Counted from the stretch's first letter, positions 41,897 to 53,717 are shown. The stretch is DNA of 64,000 bases from Pseudomonas sp. B21-040 (GCF_024748695.1 NZ_CP087176.1:5697501-5761500); one strand, 5' to 3'. The notes: generated from the letters alone by a model not told the origin. Numbers and translations: made by a program.

Positions 41897-43726
41897 ATGG
41901 ATGTGCGATTGCCTTTATCGAGTGCCGGTATCTGCCTGATTCTGCTGATGAGCGGCTGCTCGCCCGGCGAGGATAAGCATCAGGTCAGCCTCGAGGAAAA
42001 AACCGCGCAGTTCGAGCAGTCACTGGATAAGATCCAGGACCCGAAACTCAAGGACGCGGTCTCCGAACTCGGCGGTTCACTCCTGCTGCTTGAACGTGCG
42101 CAGCTCAAACTCGACAGCAAACCGGTGGAAACCGAATACGGCGAAGATGCCCTCGCCGTGCTCAAGCACTACCCCACGCCCCAGGCCCTGGTCGACACCT
42201 ACATCAATGGCCTGTTTGTGCTGCACAAGGATTCCAGCTCCGATTACCTGACCGACCTGCAACCGGTGTTCCCCTTCAATTTCAGTATTCCGGCAGCGTT
42301 CCTGTTCCCCCATGGCCTGGAATGGCAGTCGGTGACACTGAGCAACAAACGAGTCATCCCCTTCCAGCCCGAATGGTCGGAAACCGATCCCGGCATTCAA
42401 CTCAGCCCGTCGAGTTCCAACCTGACCAACCCCGATGACCTGACGGTGACTTACCCTTTCATCGAAGGCCTGGATGTCGACAAAAAAAACCAGCCGCAAC
42501 CGGTGAGCCTGCAAGGCAAAGTCGAAGTGATCGCACCGCACCGGCTCTATAGCTTCGACCTGAGCAAAAAGGACGTTGGCCAGACCCGCACCAACGACAA
42601 CCTCAGCGTGACCCTGTTGAAGCTTGAAAAGAACTACGCCGAGATCGAATACACCAACAGCGCGCCAGTGGCCCCCGAAGTCGGTGAAACGCCGCTGAAC
42701 CCCCTGATTGTCCAGGCCAAAGACACCACCGGGCAATTTCTCTCGCGGGCCGGCTCGATCAACGAAACCGCCACGCAAATTGCCTTCTATCAAAAACAAC
42801 TGGCGAAAATGCAGCAACAAAAGGCCTGGAGCGAGGCGTTCGAACATCAGCTCGATGAAGAACAGCGCACGTTCGAGAAGCAGCAGGGCCAGCACTATTC
42901 CAAGGTGTATTTCAACGGGCCGATCGAGACCCTTGAAGTCAGCCTGCTGGACTTCTCGAGCGTCACCGTAACCCGCAAGGACCTGAAGCTGACGGTACTG
43001 AGCTTCGACACGCATACCACGGCAAAAACCATTCAGCCGCTGACCTTGCCGGTGGTGGTGTACGACGATCAGGTACCGAACTGGCTCAAGGGCGCGACAC
43101 TGAGTGAGGAACAGCTGAAAAAAAGCATCAACGTCAATCAGTCGGTGGAGGACCCGAGCGCAGCGCGTATCGAGTTCACTCACCCTAGAAGCTTCAATGA
43201 CGAATTGCTTGGCAACTCTTTCAGCCCCGGCGATAGCCCGGTCAGTTTTTTTACCGCGGACAGTAACGGCAAACGCGATGAACCGATCGAACTGCCACCA
43301 GAGGCTTACCAGGTCGACCCTCTGCGCGGCACGATCACCTATGACCTGAACCTGTTTACGCAAACACCGGCCTTCGCAGTGGGCTCCATGCCGTTGTTTC
43401 TGGCCACCGTCGACAAACAGACGCTCGACACCCGCAAATTACCCAAGGGCCTGGAGCTCAAAGGCAATGCGCTGATGGTGGATGTGAAGTTGTTTCCTGC
43501 GCAGGACTGGCGATTTTTCACCAAGGATGACAGCGGGAACTACCTGAAGGAGATTCTTGCGGTCACGCACGACGCCAGTGCCGATGGCCCGGCGTTATTT
43601 GACGTGCACTACTTCTATGGCCAGCCCACACAACTGGAAAGTTATCAGCGAACCGACCTCGCCACCGTGCAGTACGGTTTCGAAGTCAAACTGGCCAAGG
43701 CTGATATGAGCCAGCTTGATCAATAA
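41897..43726 (+). CDS. Large lipoprotein of unknown function
   Basis: A 609-aa protein with a lipoprotein signal peptide (lipobox LMSGC, Cys21) and an otherwise hydrophilic, strand-rich sequence. A predicted helical stretch near residues 295-335 (QIAFYQKQLAKMQQQKAWSEAFEHQLDEEQR) could be a coiled coil. There is no Asp at +2 (the mature start is CSPGED), which favours outer-membrane sorting. I recognise no family. AGGAAGA precedes the ATG. It is divergent from yqhA and converges on the 113-aa gene. Secreted or surface function is inference. Confidence 0.82.
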   Translation: MDVRLPLSSAGICLILLMSGCSPGEDKHQVSLEEKTAQFEQSLDKIQDPKLKDAVSELGGSLLLLERAQLKLDSKPVETEYGEDALAVLKHYPTPQALVDTYINGLFVLHKDSSSDYLTDLQPVFPFNFSIPAAFLFPHGLEWQSVTLSNKRVIPFQPEWSETDPGIQLSPSSSNLTNPDDLTVTYPFIEGLDVDKKNQPQPVSLQGKVEVIAPHRLYSFDLSKKDVGQTRTNDNLSVTLLKLEKNYAEIEYTNSAPVAPEVGETPLNPLIVQAKDTTGQFLSRAGSINETATQIAFYQKQLAKMQQQKAWSEAFEHQLDEEQRTFEKQQGQHYSKVYFNGPIETLEVSLLDFSSVTVTRKDLKLTVLSFDTHTTAKTIQPLTLPVVVYDDQVPNWLKGATLSEEQLKKSINVNQSVEDPSAARIEFTHPRSFNDELLGNSFSPGDSPVSFFTADSNGKRDEPIELPPEAYQVDPLRGTITYDLNLFTQTPAFAVGSMPLFLATVDKQTLDTRKLPKGLELKGNALMVDVKLFPAQDWRFFTKDDSGNYLKEILAVTHDASADGPALFDVHYFYGQPTQLESYQRTDLATVQYGFEVKLAKADMSQLDQ

Positions 43727-43731
43727 GCCGC

Positions 43732-44073
43732 TCAGTGATCGGGCCGATACTCGAACCCGCCGAGATTGCGGCAACGGCCACCATTGATTTCCCGCAGTTG
43801 GGCTTGCAGGTGCAGGCACCAGATTTGTGGATCGTCGGCCAGTTCGTAGCCGTGCAGGGTCAAGCTTTCAACGATGGTGTCGAGGATGGATTCAGCCACG
43901 AAAGGGCCATGAAACGGGCCTTGCGCCTTGATGGCCGAGGGTTGCTCGCCAGCCATTCCGGCGGCGAAGAGCAGGGTCCACATGCCCGTATCTCCCGCCA
44001 GAGGGCGGATAGCACATTCGATACGGGTGACAAGGCCCAGGCATTGACGGGTAAGGCAGAGGTTGCGCGACAT
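43732..44073 (-). CDS. Conserved hypothetical protein (PA4575-like)
   Basis: A 113-aa protein (MSRNLCLTRQCLGLVTRIECAIRPLAGDTGMWTLLFAAG...). By position it corresponds to PA4575 of P. aeruginosa, between the yqhA and Lon-family genes. There is no signal peptide; it has several cysteines (C6, C11, C20, then two near the C-terminus). The sequence IKAQGPFHGPFVAESILDTIVESLTLHGYEL looks like a small alpha/beta domain. Function unknown. It stops 5 bp from the end of the convergent lipoprotein gene. Confidence 0.75.
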   Translation of the reverse strand: MSRNLCLTRQCLGLVTRIECAIRPLAGDTGMWTLLFAAGMAGEQPSAIKAQGPFHGPFVAESILDTIVESLTLHGYELADDPQIWCLHLQAQLREINGGRCRNLGGFEYRPDH

Positions 44074-44274
44074 GGCGGCGACCCTCGGTAGATCCGGTAT
44101 TCAGCCCCCCACGGGAAGGCTGTCTCGATCCTGTGATTACTGTCGATATCCCTGAACCAGAGAATAGAAGAAAAGTTTGACTAGCACGCCAGGCGAGACC
44201 AGAAGGCGCCGAATGGTCATTGTGTGAAGATTGACGCCAGAGTGATGGCACTTTCGGCATACACCACAAAAAAT

Positions 44275-44366
44275 TGTGGGAGCCGAGCTTGCTCGCGATA
44301 GCGGACTTTCAACCAACAAAGATGTTGAATGTCAGTGCCTCATCGCGAGCAAGCTCGGCTCCCACA
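44275..44366. repeat. REPIN between the PA4575-like gene and the Lon-family gene
   Basis: Units TGTGGGAGCCGAGCTTGCTCGCGATAG and ATCGCGAGCAAGCTCGGCTCCCACA. The 323-bp spacer (44074-44396) otherwise contains nothing that I recognise. Confidence 0.85.
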
Positions 44367-44396
44367 GGAGGTGTATGAACTCAGCTCAAAACCGCG

Positions 44397-46835
44397 TCAC
44401 GCTGGTTTTGTTTCGGCCAACGCCTCCTGCGCCATCTCTTTCTCGGCTTCCTTGAGGTCTTCCTCGCTGATCATCTCGGCAATCACCCGCAGACGCTCCA
44501 CCACCCGCGCATTGACGCTGCCTTCGGGGAATTCGCCATTTTCATCCGGCGCACCTGCCGGTTCGCCCACCAACAGGCTCAAGGCTTCGTCCGCCTGACG
44601 CACCGCGTAGACATGGAACTGCCCCGCGCGCACGGCGGCCAGCACTTTCTCGTCGAGCATCAGCGTGGCAACGTTCGCCTGCGGAATGATCGCCCCTTGA
44701 TGGCCGGTCAGCCCGCGCGCTTCGCAAAGCCGGAAGAAACCTTCGATCTTCTCGTTGACCCCGCCCACGGCCTGCACTTCGCCGAACTGGTTGATGGACC
44801 CGGTGATCGCAAAGCACTGCTTGAGCGGTGTTTTCGACAAGGCCGAAATCAGCGTGCACGCCTCGCCCAGCGACGCACTGTCACCATCGACATACCCGTA
44901 GGACTGTTCCAGGGCGATGCTCGCGGAAATGGCCAGCGGGAACTCCTGGGCGTAACGACTGCCCAGATACCCGGTGAGGATCATCACGCCTTTTGAGTGA
45001 ATCGGCTGGCCGAGGTTAACTTCGCGCTCGATGTCGACGATGCCACTGCCACCTGGATACACCGTGGCGGAAATCCGCGCGGGCACACCGAAGGCCGAGT
45101 CGCCGACTTCCAGCACCGTCAGCCCGTTGCACTTGCCGACCGCCGCGCCATCGGTGTCGATCAGGATGATACCGGCCAGCATGTCGTCGAGAATCCGCGC
45201 TGAAACGCGCCCGGTACGCGTGGCCTTGGCCTTGAGCGCACGCTCTATGTGCCCGGCGTCGGTCATTTCATCGCCGGCCAGGTGGCGAATGAAGTCCGCC
45301 TCGCTGACCAGTTGGAACAGATCACCGATACGCGCCGACAAGCGCCCCTGATGCTCGGCCAGGCGTGCGCTGTACGTGGCCAGACGCGCCACCGCATCGG
45401 CCGTCAATGGGGCCATGCCTTCTTCGGAGGTGCGGGTTTTGAGCAACTGGGCAAACTGCTCCAGGCTCTCGTCGACCATCGGGATGTCTTCGTCGAAGTC
45501 CACCAGGACGCGGAACATTTCCTGGAAGTCCGGATCGAGGTCTTGCAGCGTGTAATACAGCTGGCGGGCACCGATGATGACGACTTTGACCGCCAACGGA
45601 ATGTGTTGCGGCGTCAGGGTCACGGTGGCCAGTCGACCCAGCTCACCCAGCGGCGATTCCATTTTCAGCTTGCGCGATTGCAGGGCGCGCTTTAGCGCAT
45701 CCCACACGAACGGCTCACTGAGCATTTTTTCCGCTTCAAGGATCAGGAAGCCGCCGTTGGCCCGGTGCAAGGCACCCGGACGCAGCTGCCGATAGGTGGT
45801 GTACAACGCGCCCTGATCGGTGCTGTATTCAATCCGGCCAAACAGGTTTTCGTACGTCGGGTGCGGCTCGAACACCACCGGCGCACCGCCGCTGGCCGAA
45901 TGCCCGACCACCAGGCTTGGTGCGTATTGCTCTTCCAGCAACTTGCGGGCAATGGCGTCGGTTTTGCTGTCGTCGACCAGTTGCTCGACAACCGTTTTCA
46001 GCAAATAAACCTGCATCGCTTGCAGGTAACCGCACACCGCCGCGTTCTCGGCGTACTTCTCCGACAACGGCGACAACAGCGGCTGCAAGGCCAGGGTGAT
46101 GGTTTCTTCGTTGAGGTGGCGCAGTTGATTGCTCGACTCACGCTTCCATTGCGGCAGGCTGGCGAGTTCCTCGTTCAGGCGCTCCTCCAGGACGGAAATA
46201 TCTTCGTGGAAACGTTCGCGATCGGCTTCCGGCAACTGGGCGAATTCCGCTTCATCCAGCGCCTTGCCTTCGCTCATCGGGGTAAACGCGATGTTGCTGG
46301 CGTCGCGATACAGGGCGACTTCTTTTTCCAGGGCCAGGCGCTCGATGACATCCAGAGCCTTGTCATAGCGCTGATTGAAGGCGCGGTCGATGGCGCTTTT
46401 CTTCTGCTGGTAGGACGGGTGTTCGAACACCGCCGGAAAGGTCGCCAGCAAGTTATCGATCAAGCCGTTGATGTCGCCGATGAAAGCACCCGCGGTGCCC
46501 GACGGCAATTCCAGGGCGCGCGGCTCGCGCGGCTCATCAAAATTGTTGACGTAGACCCAGTCCGCCGGGGTCTGCAGGCGTTTGCCTTCGGCCTTCAGGT
46601 AGCGTTTGACGAAAGAAAACCGGCCGGTACCGGGCTCGCCCATGACAAAGACGTTGTAACCGGGGCGTGGCATGGCCACACCGAACTGCAAGGCTTCAAC
46701 CGCACGTTCCTGGCCAAGCACACCGCGAAAGGGCTCCAGATCATTGGTGGTAGAGAAGCTGAACTGTTCAGCGGAAAACGGACGGGTCAGCGCTTCAGGC
46801 GCTAGACGCAAGCTGGCAGCAACAGGATCAGGCAT
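44397..46835 (-). CDS. Lon-related ATP-dependent protease (LonB/YcbZ type)
   Basis: An 812-aa protein with an N-terminal AAA-like region and a C-terminal Lon protease domain. The catalytic dyad is clear: Ser in YVDGDSASLGEA and Lys in GGVNEKIEGFF. The P-loop reads GEPGTGRFSF, so the usual Walker A lysine is an arginine; this substitution is typical of the YcbZ-like family and questions whether ATP is hydrolysed at that site. There is no Lon N-domain. It is a single gene; the order matches PA4576. Substrates unknown. Confidence 0.93.
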   Translation of the reverse strand: MPDPVAASLRLAPEALTRPFSAEQFSFSTTNDLEPFRGVLGQERAVEALQFGVAMPRPGYNVFVMGEPGTGRFSFVKRYLKAEGKRLQTPADWVYVNNFDEPREPRALELPSGTAGAFIGDINGLIDNLLATFPAVFEHPSYQQKKSAIDRAFNQRYDKALDVIERLALEKEVALYRDASNIAFTPMSEGKALDEAEFAQLPEADRERFHEDISVLEERLNEELASLPQWKRESSNQLRHLNEETITLALQPLLSPLSEKYAENAAVCGYLQAMQVYLLKTVVEQLVDDSKTDAIARKLLEEQYAPSLVVGHSASGGAPVVFEPHPTYENLFGRIEYSTDQGALYTTYRQLRPGALHRANGGFLILEAEKMLSEPFVWDALKRALQSRKLKMESPLGELGRLATVTLTPQHIPLAVKVVIIGARQLYYTLQDLDPDFQEMFRVLVDFDEDIPMVDESLEQFAQLLKTRTSEEGMAPLTADAVARLATYSARLAEHQGRLSARIGDLFQLVSEADFIRHLAGDEMTDAGHIERALKAKATRTGRVSARILDDMLAGIILIDTDGAAVGKCNGLTVLEVGDSAFGVPARISATVYPGGSGIVDIEREVNLGQPIHSKGVMILTGYLGSRYAQEFPLAISASIALEQSYGYVDGDSASLGEACTLISALSKTPLKQCFAITGSINQFGEVQAVGGVNEKIEGFFRLCEARGLTGHQGAIIPQANVATLMLDEKVLAAVRAGQFHVYAVRQADEALSLLVGEPAGAPDENGEFPEGSVNARVVERLRVIAEMISEEDLKEAEKEMAQEALAETKPA

Positions 46836-47113
46836 CGGGCTTCCTTACATCAGGCGGGGCAGATAGCGGCATTCTGGCGCTGCCCATACCTCACTTGCAA
46901 GGCGCACCTCCAGCCAAAGCATAGTCAAAGGGCCATCCCCAGGCGGGCCGGGGCTAAACCAATGATTTCAACGAATGTTTTGCAAAAAATCACGGAACCC
47001 CGTGATCCTGCCTAAACTCCAAACTGCGCGGCTGGATAAATAACCGGCCCACTGGCGCCAGAATGGGCCAGAACCCCCTAGTCCATCGGTATGCACACAA
47101 AGAGAACATAGCT

Positions 47114-47602
47114 ATGAAACGGATTCTTCTCGGTACTCTCTTCACCGCTGTATCCCTCAACGCCATGGCGCAAGCGCCAGGCGGCCCGGATTGCGGTTGG
47201 GGCAACATGCTGTTCGAAGGTCAGCGTGGCACCCCGGCTCACTTCATGGCCTCCACCACCAACGGCACCTCCGGCAACGCAACCTTCGGTATGACCTCCG
47301 GCACCAACGGCTGCGCAACGAATGCATCGCTGACCTACGGCGGTAAATCCTGGATTGCCATGAATGGCATGATGAACGAGCTGTCCGAAGACATGGCCAA
47401 AGGTCAGGGCGAAGCGCTAACCACTTACGCCGTGGTACTGGGCGTGGCGCCGGAAGACCGTGCACATTTCGCTGCGGTGACTCACGAACACTTCCAGCAA
47501 ATTTTCAGCAAGGCTGACGTGACCGCTGAAGACGTGCATACCAACACCCTGGCCGTTCTGAAGAGCGATCCGCGTCTGGCCAAGTACGCCACTCAAGCTT
47601 AA
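47114..47602 (+). CDS. DUF3015 family exported protein
   Basis: A 162-aa protein with a signal peptide (MKRILLGTLFTAVSLNAMAQ), followed by the DUF3015 domain (GPDCGWGNMLFEGQRG ... TNGCATNASL). The two cysteines C28-ish and C74-ish could form a disulfide. The family is periplasmic or secreted, common in pseudomonads, and uncharacterised. The ATG at 47114 precedes the signal peptide; the frame extends upstream to 47063. The spacer 46836-47113 shows no gene. A terminator follows. Confidence 0.88.
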   Translation: MKRILLGTLFTAVSLNAMAQAPGGPDCGWGNMLFEGQRGTPAHFMASTTNGTSGNATFGMTSGTNGCATNASLTYGGKSWIAMNGMMNELSEDMAKGQGEALTTYAVVLGVAPEDRAHFAAVTHEHFQQIFSKADVTAEDVHTNTLAVLKSDPRLAKYATQA

Positions 47603-47613
47603 GCTCGAACCGC

Positions 47614-47645
47614 CCGCTCCTTTCGGGGAGCGGATTTATTTTTTG
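47614..47645 (+). terminator. Rho-independent terminator of the DUF3015 gene
   Basis: CCGCTCC, loop TTTCG, GGGAGCGG, followed by ATTTATTTTTT. Confidence 0.75.
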
Positions 47646-47694
47646 GCCCGCCCCTCTTTGGGTCTTTGTTTTTTTCGACTTTAAGTTGCTCACT

Positions 47695-49548
47695 ATGCTC
47701 AAACGCCTTGCCTGGCTGGCGCTCTGTGTCTGTGCCCCGTTGTCCGCCGCGCCACATCTGGACAATCAACGTTTGCAGCAACTGGCCAATGACCCCTTCT
47801 GGATTTCCCTGGGCCACTACGAAACCGCCAAGCTTGGCGGCTGGCGCAGCTATGTCAGCGACCAGAAGTTCTTTCTTGCGCCTGATGGCAACGAACATCC
47901 CGACCATGAACTGGCCGCGACCGTGCAAGCGCTGTACGCCCCGGCCAGTGCCGGCGAACAACACGCCCAATGCGTTTACCCGGCCCGCACGCGCTGGTTG
48001 AAAGCCCAGCTCAAGCTGACCGACCTGCCGACACTGGACTGCGCCGAGTTCAAGCAATGGTTCAAGGACGTCTCGCCCGACAGCGCGGTGATGATTTTCC
48101 CGGCGGCGTACTTGAACAGTCCGTCTTCAATGTTTGGCCACACGTTATTGCGCATCGACCAGAAAGACGTGCAGAGCGACCATACCGCCCTGCTCAGTTA
48201 TGCCATCAATTTTGGTGCCTACATCGAAGGTTCGGACAACAGCATCCTTTACGCCTGGAAAGGCTTGATGGGCGGTTACCCGGGCCTGTTTGCGCTGGTG
48301 CCGTATCAGGAGAAGCTCTCGGAATACCGCAGTCTGGAGAACCGCGACCTGTGGGAATACCGGCTGAACCTGACCCAGCCAGAAACCGCACGCATGGTCG
48401 AGCACGTCTGGGAGTTGAAACAGATCAAGTTCGATTACTTCTTCTTCGACGAAAACTGCTCCTATCGCCTGCTCGAATTGCTGCAGGTGGCGCGACCGAG
48501 CCTGCGCCTGACCGAGCAATTCCCGCTGACCGCCATCCCCACCGACACCGTCAAAGCGGTCAAGGAAGCCGGGCTGGTCGAGTCGATAACGTATCGCCCG
48601 TCCCGCGAGCGTGAATTGTTGAGTCGCGCCGAACCGCTGAACGCTGATGAACAGCAATGGGTGCTGAACGTCAGCGCGGATCAGAAACAGTTGCAGGCCC
48701 CCGCCTTCAAGGCTCAACCCAAAGACCGCCAGGCGCTGATCATCGACGCCGCTTATCGCTTGGAACGCTACCGCGCCAACGGCCAGGAACGCGACCCGGC
48801 GCGGGCGCAACGCAGTTTCGAACTGCTGCGGGCGATCAACCAGAACCCCGCACCGGAACTGGACATCCCGCGACCCGGCCTGCCCGAGGACGGCCATGAA
48901 TCGCGCACCTGGCAGGCCGGCATCGGCACCCGGGGCGATAAAGCATTTGGCGAGTACGGCCTGCGCATGGCCTATCACGATCTCAACGACAACGCCGAAA
49001 GCTTCCCGCTCGGCGCACAGATCGAAATCCTGCAAATGAAACTGCGCCAGTACGAAGGCAATCAATGGCAGTTTCAGCAGCTAGACCTGGCAACGATTCG
49101 CTCACTGACCCCGCGCAACGAGCTGCTGCAACCGCTGTCGTGGCAGGTGACCGGCGGTCTGGAGCGCGTGCCGGGCAAGCATGACGACGAAACCCTGGTC
49201 AGCCACGTCAATGGCGGTGGCGGCGGCACCTGGCAACTGGGTGACGACCTGCTCGGCTTTGCCTTGGGCACCGTGCGCGTTGAACACAATAACGACTTCG
49301 CCGCTTTCATCGCCCCGGCGGCGGGCTTCAACACCGGTGTACTGTGGAACAACCCGCTGGGCAATTTCAGCCTGGAGACCAAAGGCGACTTCTTCACCAA
49401 TGGCGAAGTGCGCCGAAACATTAGCCTGAATCAGCAGTGGGAACTGTCGCGTAACCTGGGCCTGCGCCTGAGTGCCCAGCGCGACTTCAGTCACCTCGCC
49501 ACACCCGAGAATGAAGTGATGCTAGAGGTGAAGTGGTATCACTATTGA
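47695..49548 (+). CDS. DUF4105 family exported protein
   Basis: A 617-aa protein with a signal peptide (LKRLAWLALCVCAPLSAA), a DUF4105 domain (about residues 100-330; AYLNSPSSMFGHTLLRID, then FDENCSYRLLELL) and a C-terminal beta-strand-rich region ending in aromatic residues (EVMLEVKWYHY), which could be a small outer-membrane barrel. The Cys in DENCSYR and the His in FGHTLLRI resemble a papain-like (NlpC/P60-type) catalytic pair; that is inference. The ATG at 47695 is chosen over an upstream TTG. It follows the DUF3015 gene as in PA4578-PA4579. Confidence 0.85.
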   Translation: MLKRLAWLALCVCAPLSAAPHLDNQRLQQLANDPFWISLGHYETAKLGGWRSYVSDQKFFLAPDGNEHPDHELAATVQALYAPASAGEQHAQCVYPARTRWLKAQLKLTDLPTLDCAEFKQWFKDVSPDSAVMIFPAAYLNSPSSMFGHTLLRIDQKDVQSDHTALLSYAINFGAYIEGSDNSILYAWKGLMGGYPGLFALVPYQEKLSEYRSLENRDLWEYRLNLTQPETARMVEHVWELKQIKFDYFFFDENCSYRLLELLQVARPSLRLTEQFPLTAIPTDTVKAVKEAGLVESITYRPSRERELLSRAEPLNADEQQWVLNVSADQKQLQAPAFKAQPKDRQALIIDAAYRLERYRANGQERDPARAQRSFELLRAINQNPAPELDIPRPGLPEDGHESRTWQAGIGTRGDKAFGEYGLRMAYHDLNDNAESFPLGAQIEILQMKLRQYEGNQWQFQQLDLATIRSLTPRNELLQPLSWQVTGGLERVPGKHDDETLVSHVNGGGGGTWQLGDDLLGFALGTVRVEHNNDFAAFIAPAAGFNTGVLWNNPLGNFSLETKGDFFTNGEVRRNISLNQQWELSRNLGLRLSAQRDFSHLATPENEVMLEVKWYHY

Positions 49549-49557
49549 CGTAAATCC

Positions 49558-49586
49558 CTGTGAGAGCGGGCTTGCCCGCGATAGCG
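49558..49586. repeat. Single REP element
   Basis: CTGTGAGAGCGGGCTTGCCCGCGATAGCG, one unit without inverse partner. The 49549-49728 spacer contains nothing else that I recognise. Confidence 0.65.
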
Positions 49587-49728
49587 ATTTACCATTCATC
49601 ATCAATACTGACTGATAGCCCATTGAACAGCCTCGTCCGCGCCCATCGCTCGCCATGAGTCGTACACAGACATCCACCGAAACTAAAAGCCTGCAACCAT
49701 GGCCCAAACCCTATAACGGGAGATCACC

Positions 49729-51575
<1,847 letters not shown>

Positions 51576-51755
51576 TTATTGTCGTTGGAGGAGATTGAGC
51601 CGGACTGTAACAAACGATTCATGCACGAGAACAGCGCATAACGTCGCATTTATGAAATTAAATGGTGCGCAGGATATAAATTAATCTGGTTTTTTAGCTT
51701 TTTTGCACCTGAATGGGGATTCACAACTCAAGTCTTGCACCATCAGGTACACCGT

Positions 51756-51846
51756 CTTCGCGGGCAAGCCCGCTCCCACAGTGTCCGTGAAGCTTTGCGT
51801 ATCCCGGGCAATCCACATTCCCGTGGGAGCGGGCTTTCCTGCGATG
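51756..51846. repeat. REPIN between ettA and gdhA
   Basis: Units CTTCGCGGGCAAGCCCGCTCCCACA and CGTGGGAGCGGGCTTTCCTGCGATGAA, in inverse orientation. It is the last REP in the window before the island. Confidence 0.82.
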
Positions 51847-51876
51847 AATTCACCGCGATCCCACTGAAAAACGCAT

Positions 51877-51907
51877 AAAAAAACGGAGCCCCGAAGGCTC
51901 CGTTTTT
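51877..51907 (-). terminator. Rho-independent terminator of ettA
   Basis: On the minus strand AAAAACGGAGCC, loop TTCG, GGCTCCGTTTTTTT, 19 bp past the ettA stop. Confidence 0.88.
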
Positions 51908-51925
51908 CATGCAACCGACCCGGTA

Positions 51926-53617
51926 TCAGGCCAGTTTTTTGTGCCGTACACGATGCGGCTGGGCAGCTGCTTCGCCGAGACGCTTTTTGCGATCGGCTTC
52001 GTATTCGGTGTAGTTGCCTTCGAAGAACACCGCTTGCGAGTCGTCTTCGTACGCCAGGATGTGAGTCGCGACGCGGTCAAGGAACCACCGATCGTGAGAG
52101 ATCACAATGGCGGCGCCCGGGAAGTCCAGCAGTGCTTCTTCCAGGGAACGCAGGGTTTCAACGTCGAGGTCGTTGGACGGTTCGTCGAGCAGCAGGACGT
52201 TGCCGCCCTCCTTCAGGGTCAGGGCCAGGTGCAAGCGACCGCGCTCACCACCGGACAGGTCCTTGACGAACTTCTGCTGATCGCCGCCCTTGAAGTTGAA
52301 ACGCCCCACGTAAGTACGTGACGGGATCTCGTAGTTGCCGATGCGGATCTGGTCGGAACCGTCGGAGATTTGCTGGAACACAGTCTTGCTGCCGTCCAGG
52401 TCTTCGCGGCTCTGATCGACGCACGCCAGTTGCACGGTTTCGCCGACTTCGATGCTGCCCGAATCCGGTGTTTCCTTGCCCATCAGCATGCGGAACAGGG
52501 TCGATTTACCGGCACCGTTACCACCGATCACGCCAACGATGGCGCCTTTAGGCATGGAGAACGACAGGTTGTCGATCAGCACGCGATCGCCATACCCCTT
52601 GGAAACGTTCTTGAATTCGATGACCTTGTCGCCCAGGCGCGGACCGGCCGGGATGTAGATCTCGTTGGTTTCGCTGCGCTTCTGGAATTCCTGCGATTGC
52701 ATTTCTTCGAAGCGTTGCAGACGAGCCTTGGATTTGGACTGGCGGGCCTTGGCGCCTTGGCGCACCCACTCCAGTTCTTCCTTCATGGCTTTTTCGTGGG
52801 CCGACTGCTGCTTGGATTCGGCAGCCAGACGATTGGACTTGGCTTCAAGCCAACCCGAATAGTTGCCTTCGTACGGGATGCCGGCACCGCGGTCGAGTTC
52901 CAGAATCCAGCCGGCGACGTTGTCCAGGAAGTAACGGTCGTGCGTGATCGCAACCACGGTACCCGGGAAATCGTGCAGGAAGTGCTCCAGCCAGGCGACG
53001 GAATCGGCGTCCAGGTGGTTGGTTGGTTCGTCGAGCAGCAGCATGTCCGGAGCGGACAGCAGCAGGCGGCACAGGGCCACGCGACGCTTTTCACCACCGG
53101 ACAGGAATTCGACTTTCGCGTCCCATGCTGGCAGGCGCAGCGCATCGGCGGCGACTTCCAGTTGACGCTCAAGGTTGTGACCGTCGCTGGCCTGCAGAAT
53201 GGCTTCGAGCTTGGCCTGTTCAGCCGCCAGCTTGTCAAAGTCGGCATCTTCTTCAGCGTAAGCCGCGTAGACCTCGTCCAGGCGCGCCTGGGCGTTCTTG
53301 ATCACGCTGACCGCTTCCTCAACCACTTCACGCACGGTTTTGGTCGGGTCCAGGATCGGTTCCTGTGGCAGGTAGCCGATGTTCAGTTCCGGCATCGGAC
53401 GGGCTTCGCCTTCGAACTCGGTGTCGACGCCGGCCATGATTTTCAGCAACGTGGACTTACCCGAACCGTTGAGGCCGAGTACGCCGATCTTGGCGCCAGG
53501 GAAGAACGACAGAGAAATGTTTTTCAGGATTTCCCGCTTCGGCGGAACAACTTTGCCGAGCCGATGCATGGTGAAGACGTAAGAGCCTGTTTTGCCTGCT
53601 TTGTCACTTTTTGACAT
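51926..53617 (-). CDS. ettA: Energy-dependent translational throttle protein EttA
   Basis: A cytoplasmic ABC-F protein (563 aa) that binds the ribosomal E site and gates elongation by ATP/ADP ratio. Two ABC domains are visible: Walker A GLNGSGKST with signature LSGGEKRRVA, and Walker A GGNGAGKST with signature LSGGERGRLH. They are joined by the arginine-rich linker. The N-terminus is about 8 residues longer than in many EttA proteins (MSKSDKAGKTG). It is the last core gene before the island; the first island gene is divergent from it. Confidence 0.96.
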   Translation of the reverse strand: MSKSDKAGKTGSYVFTMHRLGKVVPPKREILKNISLSFFPGAKIGVLGLNGSGKSTLLKIMAGVDTEFEGEARPMPELNIGYLPQEPILDPTKTVREVVEEAVSVIKNAQARLDEVYAAYAEEDADFDKLAAEQAKLEAILQASDGHNLERQLEVAADALRLPAWDAKVEFLSGGEKRRVALCRLLLSAPDMLLLDEPTNHLDADSVAWLEHFLHDFPGTVVAITHDRYFLDNVAGWILELDRGAGIPYEGNYSGWLEAKSNRLAAESKQQSAHEKAMKEELEWVRQGAKARQSKSKARLQRFEEMQSQEFQKRSETNEIYIPAGPRLGDKVIEFKNVSKGYGDRVLIDNLSFSMPKGAIVGVIGGNGAGKSTLFRMLMGKETPDSGSIEVGETVQLACVDQSREDLDGSKTVFQQISDGSDQIRIGNYEIPSRTYVGRFNFKGGDQQKFVKDLSGGERGRLHLALTLKEGGNVLLLDEPSNDLDVETLRSLEEALLDFPGAAIVISHDRWFLDRVATHILAYEDDSQAVFFEGNYTEYEADRKKRLGEAAAQPHRVRHKKLA

Positions 53618-53707
53618 GATTTGATTCGCCTTTAATCCTGTGTTTTTAGTGCTTGAATGGTAGCGACAGCGCTTAAATTCGGGAAAGTAAAACGTTAGGT
53701 TTTGCGC

Positions 53708-53717
53708 TGACCAGCCG
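53708..53717 (+). repeat. Decamer TGACCAGCCG, left copy
   Basis: TGACCAGCCG occurs 48 bp before the first recombinase gene and again at 59273-59282, 20 bp after the accessory gene, in the same orientation. It could be a recombinase-binding or attachment core. The match is short and may be chance. Confidence 0.35.

Noticed and set aside
46836..47113. A possible small DksA/TraR-type gene between the Lon-family and DUF3015 genes
   Set aside because: Such a gene occurs here in P. aeruginosa by memory, but no open frame with a zinc-finger pattern is visible in this spacer.
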